Source of the DNA: Clitopilus passeckerianus
Lineage: Eukaryota; Basidiomycota; Agaricomycetes; Agaricales; Entolomataceae
DNA: 64,000 nucleotides
Assembly: GCA_944990035.1 (NCBI GenBank)
Contig: CALYLX010000152.1
Coordinates: forward strand, 248,001 to 312,000
Direction of reading: 5' to 3'
The notes beneath the pieces were generated by a model. The model did no database searches, was not told the origin of the DNA, and was given only the letters and a program-made list of their open reading frames with translations. A program made the position numbers and the translations under genes. Of the stretch, positions 44,085 to 56,226 are shown one piece after another (position 1 is the first letter of the stretch; each line of letters begins with the position of its first letter).

Positions 44085-46187
44085 CTAGTTCTGCTGAGTT
44101 ACAGCTTCAGCCGCATTTTGTGTGCACCTCTGCGTCTCAATCTCAGGCTCCGTCTCAATGAAACTGCCACTGGTGGTTGTCGTGTTCTTCGGGTCCTGCT
44201 GCAACACAATTCGTGCTCGGTGTTTTGGCGTATATTGAGGCCAGTTTGGTGAGTTCGCTAGTTTGTGAGTGTTCGGATTCCCGGAGCGAACGAAGGAGAG
44301 CCAATAGGCAATCAACTCAGACGCGAATGCTTTCTCTACTGGGTTCTGTGGCGTGAAAGTGGTAGTACCGTTGATCCTGTGAGAGGATGATGTTAATTAG
44401 GGTGCCAATTACAAGCAAGGAAGGAATCAAACCCTGTGTTTGTACCCAGGAACATCATCCAGTTCTCTGCTGCATGACCAACTTCCGGACCAGATGAAGT
44501 CGGGTTACGTTGGTTGTATCGATAGGTCCACGCCTTTGTCTTGTTCATGAAGTTTTGTGCCATGATTGTACGCTGTCATTGGCTGTGGTTAATTAATCTC
44601 TCATCAACATAGAGCCACGCTTACCCCGCATCGAAGAGTGGTATCGCCCGTCAACGTTTGCAGACGTAAAGCATCTGAGGGGAAATCGGATTCGAGATAT
44701 AACTTGAGCCGGGGTGTAAGTAAACGAGTTCCTCTGTGTCAGAGAGGATCCTCACCGCTTCCAACGCAGCAACGTCATAGTCTTGGATTGAGGGACAATA
44801 GGCTCTAAGTGCTGAAGTAACGTCTGCTCCTCCTGTCAGCGTTTCGTTTGTTGTGGCTCTACGTTCACGCTGTCAGCAACTGAGATTCCCCTCTTTCTGG
44901 ACCAGGACATACCCAACAATCAATGGTACTGCCGTAAACTTGCCAGAGCTGAGAGCTCTTGAAGGATAGTCCGTGATGATCTTCCCATCTACAACGGGAT
45001 GGAAGACGTTATAGGCGGAGCCATTACTGGGACATCATTAGCTTGAGAGTTGCCAGTCCAAACAAGGGTTCTCACAAATCAGAGGTGCTGGCGGCGTCTT
45101 GCGCCATTGCCAAAGAGCTGACGCTAGCAGTGCGTAGACAAGCCATCTTGTCGGCGGTGGTCCGACCGGTGCACCCGACCTTTTGCGTGAAATACTCAAA
45201 GAGAGGCTGAGAAATCAAGTTTAGACATCAGTTTGAACGTGGCTGAGGACACGCACATTCTGTTGCTTTGCAGCTGGAACGGGAGTCCTGTAGACACTCT
45301 GAGCAATGGCTTGCGAGAACAACTTCTCGCCTTCGGTCGCAGTAAGATGAAGTTCAACGGATGAGCCACCTGCACTTTCGCCATTGATAGTGACCTTATC
45401 CGGATTTCCTCCAAAGCTGTGGATGTTATGCTTGACCCATCTCAGAGCCTCGATTTGGTCAAGGAAGCCAGCGTTGAGGTCCCCAAGAGTCTCGTCAATC
45501 TGGAACTCAGCTGCCGCCATGAAGCCGAATGCGTCAAGCCGGTAGTAAACAGATACGATGACGACGTTAGGACTTTGGTGAACCCAGTGGTCGAATGGCC
45601 AGTTTGCAGGGTTACCGAAGATGTAGCCTGTTTGAAGGTGTCAGCTGGCGTATACTGTCGTTCAGGCTAGCGAAAACAGACCTCCACCATGAATATAAAC
45701 CAAAACAGGTACTGAAAGAGGGCCTTCATGAGCAGTGTCTCTAGAACGGAAGTCAAGTCACCTACGATTTGACCCAGCTTTAGCACCAGACGGGGCATAA
45801 ATGTTGACTTTCAAGCAGTCCTCGCTTCCAGCACCACCGTGGTCGTTCGCTTGACAGGCATTCAGATAACTGTGTGAATGTGGGTGAATTGTACTCACTG
45901 CTGATCTTTCCTTGGATGCAGAAGTCAGGGTACTTGGTGGCATCGATGACCCCATGCGAGCTTTGTGAGATGCGAGTAGTGTTCAGAGGGAGCGGTGCGC
46001 GGAAACGCAAGTCCCCAAGTGGAGGCTCTGCATACGGAATGCCGAGATAGGCGACCGTGTTTGGGTACGACTGATTTCCTCGATATTTCGCATAGCCAGT
46101 GTCAACTACAGGAGGAGCTGCAGCAACGAGAAGGTTTCCAGAGAGGAGCAGACTGGTCAAGACACTACCAACAAGAGTGGCAAGCAT
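44085..46187 (-). CDS. Secreted type-B carboxylesterase/lipase 2
   Basis: This is a tandem paralogue of the gene at 41.5-43.6 kb. The ATG at 46187 gives a signal peptide (MLATLVGSVLTSLLLSGNLLVAA), followed by GYAKYRGNQSYPNTVAYLGIPYAEPPLGDLRFRAP and PDFCIQGK. The nucleophile motif is NGESAGGSSVELH. The core shares WVKHNIHSFGGNPDKVTINGES with WVKRHIHSFGGNPDQVTLNGES of copy 1. The last exon carries IAYWLSFVRSGNPNTHKLANSPNWPQ and ends EAVTQQN, close to the copy 1 end. Both copies keep the catalytic serine, so neither is an obvious pseudogene. The intron positions appear shared where I could compare them. Both proteins should be secreted. Confidence 0.9.
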
Positions 46188-46886
46188 CTTTGGGGAGAAG
46201 GACGTATCACTGGGTACCCATGCTAGCACGGGGATTCGCATTCCTTTATTCAAAATCCACCGACGTCAGACACGGGCCTCAACACCCGTTATTTGCGTAA
46301 GCCTTGGGGACGAATACGACCAGAAGCGCCGAAAGGAAACCAGCCTCTGGAAAAAGGCTGGAGAAACTCGTACGCGAGCTCAATATGAATCACAAGGCCA
46401 GGTTTGGGTTGTCACAAGATCCACTTTCGCATGCTCTCTGGGCCGACTCCTCGCTTGAAATGGCTAGCAATGTATTGGAATGATATGTATATTTAGTCCT
46501 TCTCGATGGCCGAATAGCACCAGACTTGATGGCAAAAGAAAGGGGCTAAGAAGGTCGAAGAACTATTACATGCCAATACAGTGGACATCTTCTCTCATGA
46601 TCGGTCAGGCCTAAATTCGCGGCCTCGTCCAAGCCTCATCTCATTCAGGATTTATTCAGAATTCACACATCTTCTCCAGCTTGAAAACATCGATTTCTGA
46701 GAAAGAACTACACGGGTGCAATAGCAATTCCTTCGAGAAAACATCCCCATTATCGCTACGATCAAACATCCTTTCAATAATGCACATCCCAGATTCCAAT
46801 ATTTCTTGACCCTAAGATCAAATGAACTAGGCCAGAACCATGAGTAAAGTGTTACCCAAATTTGTGCCAGAAGACATTTACCTTGT
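46188..46886. other. Intergenic region
   Basis: About 0.7 kb between esterase 2 and the small secreted protein gene. Only short ORFs are present. It includes the esterase 2 promoter and the 3' end of the small gene. Confidence 0.5.
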
Positions 46887-47099
46887 TCAAACAACGCTTC
46901 TTTCTAGACGGAAGTCCCTAGCGTGAACCCGGCGGTTGGACACCTTAGCAGGTGTAGGTTCAACGATTTCTCGGGCATAGACGCGCTCTCGATAATAGCG
47001 AGCGTTCAGCTCTCCTTTAGCGTTGGCACGGGGCACGACTGCAGCGCCAGTGAAAGCGGTAGCAGCGAGAACGACAGCGGCGGTGGCAGTGAAACGCAT
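46887..47099 (-). CDS. Small secreted protein (70 aa)
   Basis: This is a short frame with a clear N-terminal signal peptide (MRFTATAAVVLAATAFTGAA). The mature part of ~50 residues is rich in Arg, Tyr and Val (ARYYRERVYAREIVEPTP) and has no Cys. Several Arg pairs or near-pairs could be cut by Kex2-like proteases. I do not recognise a family. A CTTATAAG palindrome lies 167 bp upstream and could act as a TATA box. A spliced, slightly longer form cannot be excluded. Basidiomycetes encode many such small secreted proteins; no function can be read from it. Confidence 0.55.
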   Translation of the reverse strand: MRFTATAAVVLAATAFTGAAVVPRANAKGELNARYYRERVYAREIVEPTPAKVSNRRVHARDFRLERSVV

Positions 47100-47265
47100 G
47101 ATGATTTGTTTGAAGATTGAAGGTATTGGTGCGGAATCAAATCTACTTCACCGGGAAGAGATTGTAGGACGTTGAGGGACGACGACGGAAAACACAAGAC
47201 CAAGCTTGTGAGGTGAGCGGGGGAGTGAAGACTAGCTTGGGAAAACCAGCACCGCTGAATGGACG

Positions 47266-47273
47266 CTTATAAG
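47266..47273 (-). promoter_or_regulatory. TATA-like box of the small secreted protein gene
   Basis: CTTATAAG (palindromic, TATAAG on the minus strand) lies 167 bp upstream of the ATG at 47099. The role is inferred from sequence and position only. Confidence 0.35.
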
Positions 47274-47640
47274 GGATCGGTAGATTTCTGTTGATGGCGA
47301 TGGGAAATTTGATGGTTGCACACTTGCAAGATCTAAGGGGCCGTTTTAGGGCGGCCTAATGCTGAAACGCGTCATTTCAACAGATTGAATGAAGAATGCG
47401 ATGCAGCAGACGTCAAAAACATGGGAAGAGGTCACAGATTTCCAGATTTCTGATCACAGTGGTAGTGTATCATAGTATGGTTAGAACCGGATCTGTTCCT
47501 GACCATGGCGCTGAACAAACCGTTGGGAGAATACGAGGTTCCGATGGAAGTATTAACAAAAGATCTTACTAACTTCAAGTACAAGTTAACGAAAGGGCCT
47601 ATTGGGCTTCATCGCTACCAAGAGGAGACAAGCCCAGAGC

Positions 47641-48872
47641 TTATGGTTTACCGCAAGAATCAACTACATATTGCTTTGCTTGCTTCTGCTCTGCACCACC
47701 TACTCCCAGAACGTCTTCCGGCGCTTCACCTTCTTGGTTTAGCTGAAAGGAATCAATACTTCAGAATATTGGGTGAATAGATCATGTGCTTACGCGGCCT
47801 CTGTCAGCACCCGCATTGATGAGGAGCACCGCTGTCGCCGCATGAGCGGATTCCATTGCGAGGTGCAGCGGGGTGTTACCTAGTAGGTGAATATAATGTT
47901 AGCGATCCGATGCCCAAGAGGATAGAGCCTACCAATACGATCTTGCGGATTCACGCGCAATTTTGCTGCGCCATTGGTCCCGGAGGCCTCGAGAAGTACT
48001 TTCACGATTCCCGTTGAGCCTGTTGTGGCAGCTCGATGACTGGTAGTAGGAATATTAGGGAAGGAGGAGGCGGGAAGAACGGGAAAGGTCCTTACAGTGG
48101 GACTTGATTGGCCTTATCTCTAGCATTAATCTGCGTGAATGAGAGATTCGTCCATGGTTTACGAGATAGAATATGTAATCACGTACATCTGCACCCCTGG
48201 AAATCAAGAGTTTTGCAATCTGTCGTCAATTTGGGGATCTGATAAGCCATGTGAGGGTCAAAGTACAAATGTACTCACGTCGATTCTTGACTTAGAGGCA
48301 GCGTAATGTCTTTTCGGTAAAGATATGTTAATGTTGTCATTTTATCAGCGATAAACTCGGTCCTTACAAGGGGGTTATTCCTTTATCGTTCTTCCTAGGA
48401 ACTGCATGAGGAGCTTTGCCGACGACATTCGACGGCTTACTTACCTGTTCACGTCGGCACCAGCACCAATCAGCTCTTTCACAATTTCATCCTGACCAGA
48501 GCTCACTGATATTTCTATTTAATTGGGGGGTTTATTTGTGGATTCGTTCGCTTACCTGCGATATGAAGCGGTGTCCAGCCGCTACCGTCGGGTTTATCCA
48601 CTTCGGCTTTCTGATCGAGAAGATACCTGGCAACTTCAAGGGCCCCAACTGAGGCAGCCCAGTGCAACGGTGTTCTTTCATCCTTCGGAGACTGCTTTAG
48701 ATTCTTCAGGAATTTATTTCCCGATTTTCTTACCTGATCAAGGGCATTGATAACTTTAGGATCTTCCGCGACAATAGTCCGCAGTAGATTTAGTTGTTCT
48801 ACCAAAAATCAGCAACATGAAACCTTATTTCAACCTTTTCTTACTGTTCTGAGCGGCCAAATGTGCAGACAT
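47641..48872 (-). CDS. NAS6: Gankyrin/Nas6-like proteasome assembly chaperone
   Basis: This ankyrin-repeat protein binds the C-terminus of the Rpt3 ATPase during assembly of the 26S proteasome base. Seven to nine small exons can be joined. The first is the short MSAHLAAQN at 48872. Repeats follow: ERTPLHWAASVGALEVARYLLDQ, GSGWTPLHIAVSSGQDEIVKELIGAGADVN, LPLHYAASKSR, DIAKLLISRGADI, HRAATTGSTGIVKVLLEASG, and NTPLHLAMESAHAATAVLLINAGAD. The gankyrin-specific end EGEAPEDVLGVGGAEQ...YVVDSCGKP fixes the identification over other ankyrin proteins. Stop is at 47641. It is divergent from TFB2 with 211 bp between start codons, probably one shared promoter. Confidence 0.88.
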
Positions 48873-49083
48873 GGTGAGTCCGGTAGGTTCGTGGTTAGTT
48901 TCAAGCCAATGAGCGTCATGTCAACCGTGACGCGGCTGGAAATTGCAATTTCCATCTTGGGCCATTTTGACGCGCGTCGCCTGATCTCACGTGAACCGTG
49001 ACAGTGTCACAAGCCTTTCTCATTTTCACCACTCATTTCTCTCCTTCAACAACTACAGGGGTCGACAGATTGGACTCTCTTCA

Positions 49084-51157
49084 ATGGTAGCTGCAAAGTC
49101 TACAGCTGCTGAGTCTTCTGGAAGCACAGCTTACAAGGCGCATGCATTGCTTCCTTTCCTGGAGAGCCTGTCCCAGAATACCCTGACTCGATTGTACCAA
49201 CTACCGTCGTCATGCTTAGCCATATTTCGGTTAATTGAAATCTCTGAGTATCATTCTCCAGTCTGATAGATCGAACAGGTTACTTGCGCCATTAGAAAGG
49301 CAACTTGTGATGAATTTGCTTTGGTTAGAGTCACCAATCCCTGCCAACACGATGTCAGCATGGGTAGTCCGAGATAACAAACAGTTGGCCTTTCAATCTT
49401 GACTACTTGGGCTGAATCTGAGAAAGGACCCCACAGTCTGTATGACCAAGCCCTCGAGAATCTCGCCCGGGTCCATATCATTCCAAAGTCAGCAGTGAAA
49501 CTGACCCTAAATGCTACATTCAAAACCAGCTTCAGGCATGCACTTACTGGCGGGTGATTAAGCCTCTCTGTTAACGTCGAAGTAGCTCACTTCTCATTGG
49601 AATCCTCCTTCATTAGTGGGACAAGTGGCAGCTTTGGGGTACCGGCTGAACCGGACGATAAACGTCCGCCAATGGACATCGAAGGGCTAGATGCTCATGC
49701 CCTTGAAAGATGGGAAGTAAGTGGGTGTCAGCGATCGACTTCTCTCAACTCCTGACTCGGATATAGACCATTCTTCATTACATGGTATCCTCTGGAACGG
49801 GACAGACTTCGACGAAACCATCCGGAGGTGTTCTCTTCCTACTGGAACGGAGCCAGTTGATGGTCAGCCTTCGGTGGGTATATTCTTACACTCAACTGTC
49901 ATTTATTCACCGCGCTTTCTGATACAGGGGAGCAGCTCTCCAAATTACTTCGCAGGGTTTCCAGTTTCTCCTCCATTCTCCGCACCAACAGCTATGGGAC
50001 TTACTATTGCAGTACCTACGCATGGTGGAGGTGCGTGGCGTCGACATTCTCGCCGTTCCATTCTTCGTACTCGCTAATAAACGGGCCTCATGTAGGAGCG
50101 GCAAATGGATCTAGTTGAGGTTCTTAGCTTCCTTTTCATGTTGTCCACGATGGAGCTAGGCAGGGTGATACACTTTTTGCGCGGAATAAGGCTGTTCTCT
50201 GACCATCTCTTGCAGGAGTACTCGACGGAGCGCCTTGGTGCGAGCCAGAAAGCGATGCTGGAAGATTTGCGTGATTATGGCCTTATCTGGCAAAGAAGGG
50301 TTTGTGTCTGGTTCCATCGTACTTTGAGTTGCGCTTTATTACCTCCTACCCTTCAATTAGCCTTCATCGAAACGCTTCAGCCCAACCCGGCTGGCTACTA
50401 CCTTGACCTCATCATCCCCACCTCTTCCAACAACGGCTGGTCCACAAGAGGGCTTCATTGTACTTGAAACAAATTATCGGCTATACGCTTACACAGGTGA
50501 AATCTTCTCCGAAATTGTTTGGAAGAGACTAAATTTGTCGTAGACAACGCGCTGCAAACGGCTGTTCTCAATCTTTTTGTTTCGCTGAAGTATAGGTTCC
50601 CGAACTTGGTTGTTGGATCTATTACTCGAGACAGCGTCAGGAAAGCACTGGCAAATGGAATTTCGGCCGATCAGGTGCGACTCAATTGAGGGTGCTTTAG
50701 CGCCACAATTCAATGGTTCTCCGATAGATTATCAGCTACTTGGTCACACATGCCCACCCCCAGATGCGCAAAAATGTACGTTCTCTTTCGGCCGCGATCA
50801 TACTATATGCCAATATGAACTTCCCTTTAGAACCCTCTCCTGCCAGTCACGGTACAAGACCAAATACGGCTCTGGGAACTCGAAAGGAACAGACTCAAGT
50901 CTCAAGAAGGTACGATTCTGCACACCTTTCGCGTGGTCAATTTCCGAATCGCATTCTTCGTTTCTCATACTGTTACAGGATATCTGTATACCTCATTCCA
51001 ATCGCAAGCCGACTATGAATTTGTCTTGAATTACGCGAAGGAGATTGGAGCGGTATTATGGGAAAATCCTGCTAAGCGTTGTTTCTTTGGGACCCTTGAG
51101 GGCCATCCAAATATCCGAGGGTTTATCGAAAGGAGAACTGCTGCTACCGGTTTGTAG
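49084..51157 (+). CDS. TFB2: TFIIH subunit p52
   Basis: This is a core subunit of TFIIH, which anchors and stimulates the XPB/Ssl2 translocase in transcription initiation and nucleotide-excision repair. The start at 49084 (MVAAKSTAAESS) precedes the family N-terminus FLESLSQNTLTRLYQLPSSCLAIFR, then ERQLVMNLLWLESPIPANTMSAWV, LTLNATFKTSFRHALTGG, WETILHYMVSSG, and DLVEVLSFLFMLSTMELGR. The middle has EYSTERLGASQKAMLEDLRDYGLIWQR. The C-terminus has LNLFVSLKYRFPNLVVGSITRDSVRKAL, IISYLVTHAHPQMR and GYLYTSFQSQADYEFVLNYAKEIGAVLWENP, the last being the domain that binds p8/TTDA. It is broken by roughly nine short introns; the order of all blocks matches the family. The stop is at 51157. It should be essential. 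Confidence 0.93.
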
Positions 51158-51653
51158 TTCTTGATCAGTACTGGTTTGTTCTGTCAAATGGAATGGAAGG
51201 CTCCTTGGGCTGATGATCTCGACGAAGGTATTCGGCTTGAGCTCTAGTCGCTGCTCCAGTGTCCGGTTCAACAAGTCGACGACGATCCTTACGCACGAGA
51301 ATAGGCAAGCTTACGGAACTTTGCAACCAAGTGTTTAATATGACCGAGTTTATCATGCCTTACGACATTATGACCTGTCTCTGCACTCTGGTTGATGTCT
51401 GATGAATGACCTTGATTTTGTCGCTGTCAAAAGGTCGCCACGAGGGCGATGCTTCTTTCAACACTGAATGCAGGGCTGCCGTTCATTCCGGATATTCTGA
51501 CGACATCTGTCGGTGAGTCAGTCAGGTCTTCGGCTTCAGACGTCTGCACAGCTCCCACATCGATTGTCCTAAGCATCATTCCAAGAAATAATATTGGGTA
51601 TACATATATACATGCCATAGAATAATCACGAAAAAATAACCGACAGGTGGAAG
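51158..51653. other. Convergent 3' intergenic region
   Basis: About 0.5 kb between the TFB2 stop (+) and the WOPR gene stop (-). No gene was recognised. Short ORFs on the minus strand here lack any domain. Confidence 0.5.
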
Positions 51654-53289
51654 CTAGTATTTGTAATTGAGACCGTGACCGCCGGTGAAGTTGTTCTGGG
51701 CGTATGGGACTTCGTAGGATGGTTGGGCAGGCAAAGAATAGCTACCAACGGTGTCACCGCCTCCATGCGACGGCTGCCAGGTTGGAAGGGACTGAGGAGT
51801 CTTCATGTAATTATTGGGGGGTGACAAGACAGGGGAATGGCACGACCCTAGTTGAGGGCTGCGGTGATAGCGATCCCCACTGTGCGCACCCTCGTCTCGA
51901 GGGCTCCACGGTAGCCGCTGAGATAGAATGTCCCTGTTGCCGCTTCCTGTAAGGGCAGAATATTAGAGGTGTGCGTGGGAACCACCACCACATGTCGTTT
52001 ACATACCTTGGAAAATCGAGTTAGAACGCTCCCTGTAACGCTCGTTGTTATTCACGACGGAGGAAGTATACTCAGAACGCCAGCGATTAGATTGGGAATG
52101 GGTTGAAGACCACGAATCGCCACTGTCTGTGTCCCGGCGACGTATAGACGTGTGCGAATATGTTGGAGATGGAGATGGAGACCAGGACCCCTGAGTCCCG
52201 TCGGAACGTAAACCATGGTATAAAGGAGGTGAGTCGGCTTCGTAGAATTGCTGAATCCGATCTGCATGTGCTTCCGTAGCTTCTGGGGTCCATTCGTGAG
52301 CAGAGGAGAGGATATAGTTCGATTCTTCCTCAGTCTTGCATTCCGTACGATCGTTGCCTTCTGGTTCCGGCCTGTGTTGAATAATGGTCAGCGTCGGTCG
52401 TTGGGCGGTGCTACCAATGTTATCAAGACGTACGCTATCCTTGGCTTGCCGTCTGAGCCAATCTCAATTTTGGGGGGTACCCGGAAGTTCGTCAGACGGA
52501 AGAGGTGTGGGGGCATGGACAGGGACATAATATCTGGGCGGCTACTTGGTCTCTGACAGAATGAAATAATCAGAACAATAGTAAGATATTATTTGATCGT
52601 TGGACTAACCTTGAGTTTGCCACTTTTGATATCCTCAGGCGTATAATACGAGATCAGATGGAGGTCAGAGCCCTCCACGGTGACAGTGATCGTCTACGCG
52701 CCTGTTAGTGTTCGGGGATTTAAGACCAACATGGCGAATGGATTATACCTTCTTAATTAGACCACCAATCTTGAAAGTCGCATGATCTCCTTGGGTTAGG
52801 TGTCCAGGACCCTTGAAGGCCACATGGGGGCTGTCAGGGGAGCCTCGACGAGAGCTTGAAAGCCCGCGCGACTGCGATTCTAGAGGATATGGTCTGCGGC
52901 TTGCACCGCGGCTGTTACTTCTCTCATTGATCTCGCGGTAGACCTATCGATGAAGTCAGTATGACTCTATTGGAGAATCAAATTACTTACCAGGAAATTT
53001 CCTACGATGCGAGATGGAGACCACAAGAGTCCATCTACAACACAGTTAGCAAATGAACAGTGGGTGATCTGGATGGCTTACCCGTCCATCGCTTGATGCC
53101 ACTTTCTTCCACGCTGAATACAAAGATGGCACCGGATTTGATCATTGTCCGGCGTTCCGAATCGTTTAAGCGTCGTGTAATACGTGGGATATACCCTTGG
53201 CGAGCGGCATGGATGAGACGGAGAGCGTGGGTGGTAGTCTCCACGAAGCCAGTGAAAGGTGGAACGTCTGGAGTGCTTGACATGGTCAT
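51654..53289 (-). CDS. WOPR-domain (Gti1/Pac2 family) transcription regulator
   Basis: WOPR proteins (Wor1, Ryp1, Sge1, Gti1, Pac2) are fungus-specific DNA-binding master regulators of morphology, development and virulence. The start at 53289 (or 53283) is followed by FTGFVETTTHALRLIHAARQGYIPRITRRLN (WOPRa box part), SGAIFVFSVEESGIKRWTDGLLWSPSRIVGNFLVYRE spliced across an intron, and the second box around HATFKIGGLIKKTITVTVEGSDLHLISYYTPEDI. After about residue 220 the chain is Ser/Pro/Tyr-rich and disordered, with RPSSRPDIMSLSMPPHLFRL near the start of that part and HGLNYKY at the end. The complete WOPR bipartite domain suggests a working regulator. Within the family I cannot tell Gti1-like from Pac2-like, although the start TGFVETTTHAL fits either. 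The upstream 53290-53600 holds its promoter. Confidence 0.9.
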
Positions 53290-53916
53290 GTAGGTGGGTG
53301 TGAGGTATTGGTCGAAGGAACCGACGGACCTATCGACCTTTAATATTTATGACAGTCCGGGCATGCACCTGCGACTGATTGACCGTCCTGCCCGATTGGT
53401 GGTTGACCGCACACTGCTCTCCTACACTATATCCCGTTGTAGCAACAATTACGCAACCACACGTTGTCGCCTGGCATTTTCGATAGAAGTTAGCTGGCGT
53501 CTTACGCCACTTCGGTCGGTCATCTGTTCACGAATGAACATACTTCAATACATTAGAAAATTAGTAGTATTGAGTCCAAACTGAAACGGATTAGATACAT
53601 TCGTCCGAAAAGTGCTGGGCATGGCAGGAACCCTGGGTTCTCGAGCCATATGGGGCCACGAGCAATTGAGCATTGATAACGGCAACTTTCCGGCCAGGTG
53701 CATGCTTCTGAGGCGACCTCAGGCATTCTCCCTTTGGCGGTGCTTCGCTAACTCCATTCAACTTCTTCAAGGATTCATTGCTCGCACAATCACGGCGAAC
53801 TGCCAACAGTCACCTTCTTCCTTTCCTCCGTGGCTAAGAGCGGACTGGCACTTCGGACCGCAACGTCCATCACTTGGATGGAAGGCTGATTGAAGACGTC
53901 CGAATGTCTCTCCAAA
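53290..53916. other. Intergenic region upstream of WOPR gene
   Basis: No gene was recognised. It contains short overlapping ORFs on both strands. It is probably the regulatory region of the WOPR gene, which in related regulators is long and self-controlled; no specific site could be assigned. Confidence 0.4.
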
Positions 53917-54585
53917 CTAGCGCGTGCCGTCCACGCTCGATGCCTTCTCCGTAATATTGCTTTGCAAGACGTCCTTATCGCACCCAAGATATTCCAAGCT
54001 CCGCGACCGAATTTCAAGCCCTGAAGGTTTGTGGCACCGGAGGACAATATGCCATTTCAAACCCAGCGAATTATGCACCTGTCTATCAAGAAATTTACCT
54101 TTTGCAGGGTCGGCGTGCATGTAGGTTTTTGAGTTGAGAAGAATGAGAAATCGTTGAACCGAAGAGCGCCCAGCAAACCCATCTGTTGGGTCTTCGTCCC
54201 ATCCGGATCACCCGTGACACAATAAAGGGTGATGCGAACACCAGCAAGCAGCATTGTATTCATACATCGAGCAATGCCACGCCCAAATCTCGCGATACGG
54301 GAAACAGTATCAGCTCTACGCAGCTGTAATAAATTACTGCTTGAAGGCGCAGGCACAGACCAGCCTTCAATGCATCTCCTTCTGATCATACCAGGCATCG
54401 CATCGCCTTACCCAGGATCTCGGCCAATCCCATTTATCATCCAGCTTTAGATCGACATCATGGAAGTTCTGGCGGCCATATTCCTGGGAAGAAACGTGCA
54501 TTCTGGGGTGGTATGATCGTAAACAAAACCAATCTTCATCCAGCCAAAGACATACGGCGTCCCATAACTTCGGGTCGCTATTCAT
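53917..54585 (-). pseudogene. Possible degraded gene (unknown)
   Basis: Three minus-strand open pieces follow each other: MNSDPKLWDAVCLWLDEDWF (from 54585), a middle piece with RGIARCMNTMLLAGVRITLYC, and HADPAKGKFLDRQVHNSLG (ending at 53917). They look more protein-like than the surrounding shadows, with an even amino-acid mix. A GT/AG pair could join the first two, but passing to the third needs a change of frame near 54150 that no normal intron explains. I do not recognise the family. A decayed gene is one reading; chance ORFs are the other. Confidence 0.25.
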
Positions 54586-55528
54586 TCTAGAAAGGAGTGT
54601 GCGCTATATTCGCACTCCTGCCACCATGATAACGTATTGAAGGCAGACTCGTGTGCACCCTGTTTTGAGAGACACACACCAGCATGAAAACATGGAAAGC
54701 GGTCGAGATGGATGCTGCATTTAAGCCGCTCCAGGAAAACACGGAACAGAGAAAGAGTGGAGATTCATTTGACCTTTATCGTTTGCCTGATATAAGAGTT
54801 TGCGTCACGATGAGTATCATAACGCACCGGCTGGAGATTCTTCCGATCGCACACTACTAGGACAGATCCAGAAAAACGTGTGTGACCGTGCGGGATCCAT
54901 GTGTGGATTCTCATTGCGCTGCGTTGTCTTCTGGGTGTGAGAGTTCAGAGAACGCCCTTACCGAGGGAGGTCGCTTCGGTAGAGAGTAGCAAAGTTGGGA
55001 GACTTCACAGAATAAAGAAGAGGTTAATTGGCTATAGGATGAAATAATATATTTCTTAGGATGCATAGTTATCTAAGTTCAATAGCCCGTGTCAGAGGTG
55101 GTAAATACACGAGAGTATCTTCATTCATTTTGAGTTTCCGGATATTGCGAGCGAGCGGAAATACTTGAACATACAGCATGCGAGCAAGATATGACGAGTT
55201 CTATTTATCTACGTTCGGATCCGAGGCCTCTCTCCATCCTGCTTTCGAGCTTCTCGTTCTTTTAAATCGTCTTTGCTCATCTCCCCTGTCGATGAAGCGG
55301 ATCAACAACTTTGATGCACTATAAATCGGAGATATCAAAACCAAAAAATCCCATCGCGGTCATGCCAAAGTCACCTTCAACCAGGAAGATGGCTCAGAAA
55401 TGCGGGGTACTAAGCTCAGTGATCGAGAACAGAGTTGGAGCTCGGAGAAGAAAAACCGAGCATGACAGGCTATCGGGATCCAAGTGTTGTTCGCGTAAGT
55501 ACAGACTTTGAGAGATTTTCGGTGACAA
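54586..55528. other. Gene-poor region
   Basis: No gene was recognised. A short plus-strand frame (55311-55511) has a good donor at 55495 but does not join in frame with the next ORF. I see no repeat or RNA gene. Confidence 0.4.
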
Positions 55529-55738
55529 ATGGCTGGGCCCACATGCAGTTCTTTGGATGGCTCTTTTCAGCATAGTTCGGGTTCGGGTTCGGGCCGACGA
55601 AGTTTGTATGTCCGCCTAGAGAAGAATCTCAGCGAGCTCAGATTTCGAGGATCGCAGCAGGGTTTCCGCACGTTGGATTATGATACCTTTCTAAGGCAAC
55701 ATCAACAAAGATATGCGGGGCAGTGGGATAAAAAGTAA
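55529..55738 (+). CDS. Small unassigned ORF, possibly a last exon
   Basis: This 69-codon frame ends LRQHQQRYAGQWDKK and contains a Ser/Gly repeat (HSSGSGSGRR) coded by a short direct DNA repeat (GGGTTC three times near 55577). The charged stretch LYVRLEKNLSELRFRG could be helical. There is an acceptor-like AG at 55552, but no upstream exon fits in phase. No family was recognised. It may be a chance ORF. Confidence 0.22.
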   Translation: MAGPTCSSLDGSFQHSSGSGSGRRSLYVRLEKNLSELRFRGSQQGFRTLDYDTFLRQHQQRYAGQWDKK

Positions 55739-56226
55739 TCGGTCCGAATGCCCACGCAAGCGCTAGAATTTTGGCTACGAATCTCCATTGCAGCAGAGAA
55801 AATGATACATTTGGACTTCTGAGTTGCCTGAACACGCCTTTGAGAATGTTCCACGCGTTATGAGATAGGTACTTGATAACGGATGGACGCACCAACTTCC
55901 GAGCCCGGATAGCACTGCCGTCTGCCAATCAAATGAATGAAAAGCTTGTACGCACCAAAGGCACACAGGCCATTCGCCACCCGCGCGCAAATCATATCAT
56001 TGGCGCGGGTGGCAACACGCTATCCTGAATGCCAGCTGTTGTGCCACAGGAGGTACGCAAACGAACAAGTCCCGGCTTGCGAAAGACATGTTTCGAGGAC
56101 TGCGCAATGGGGGTAAAGTGCTAGCCGCTAGTTGGTGAGGCGGGACGCCATCGTTTCGCAAGCAATACGCAGTAGCTTGCGGGGAAGGGGGGCACAGGGT
56201 GTGTCGTGTTGCGGGGGTTTTCCGAA

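Noticed and set aside
47505..47780. 91-codon plus-strand ORF
   Set aside because: It covers the last exon of the Nas6 gene on the minus strand, whose end matches the gankyrin family.
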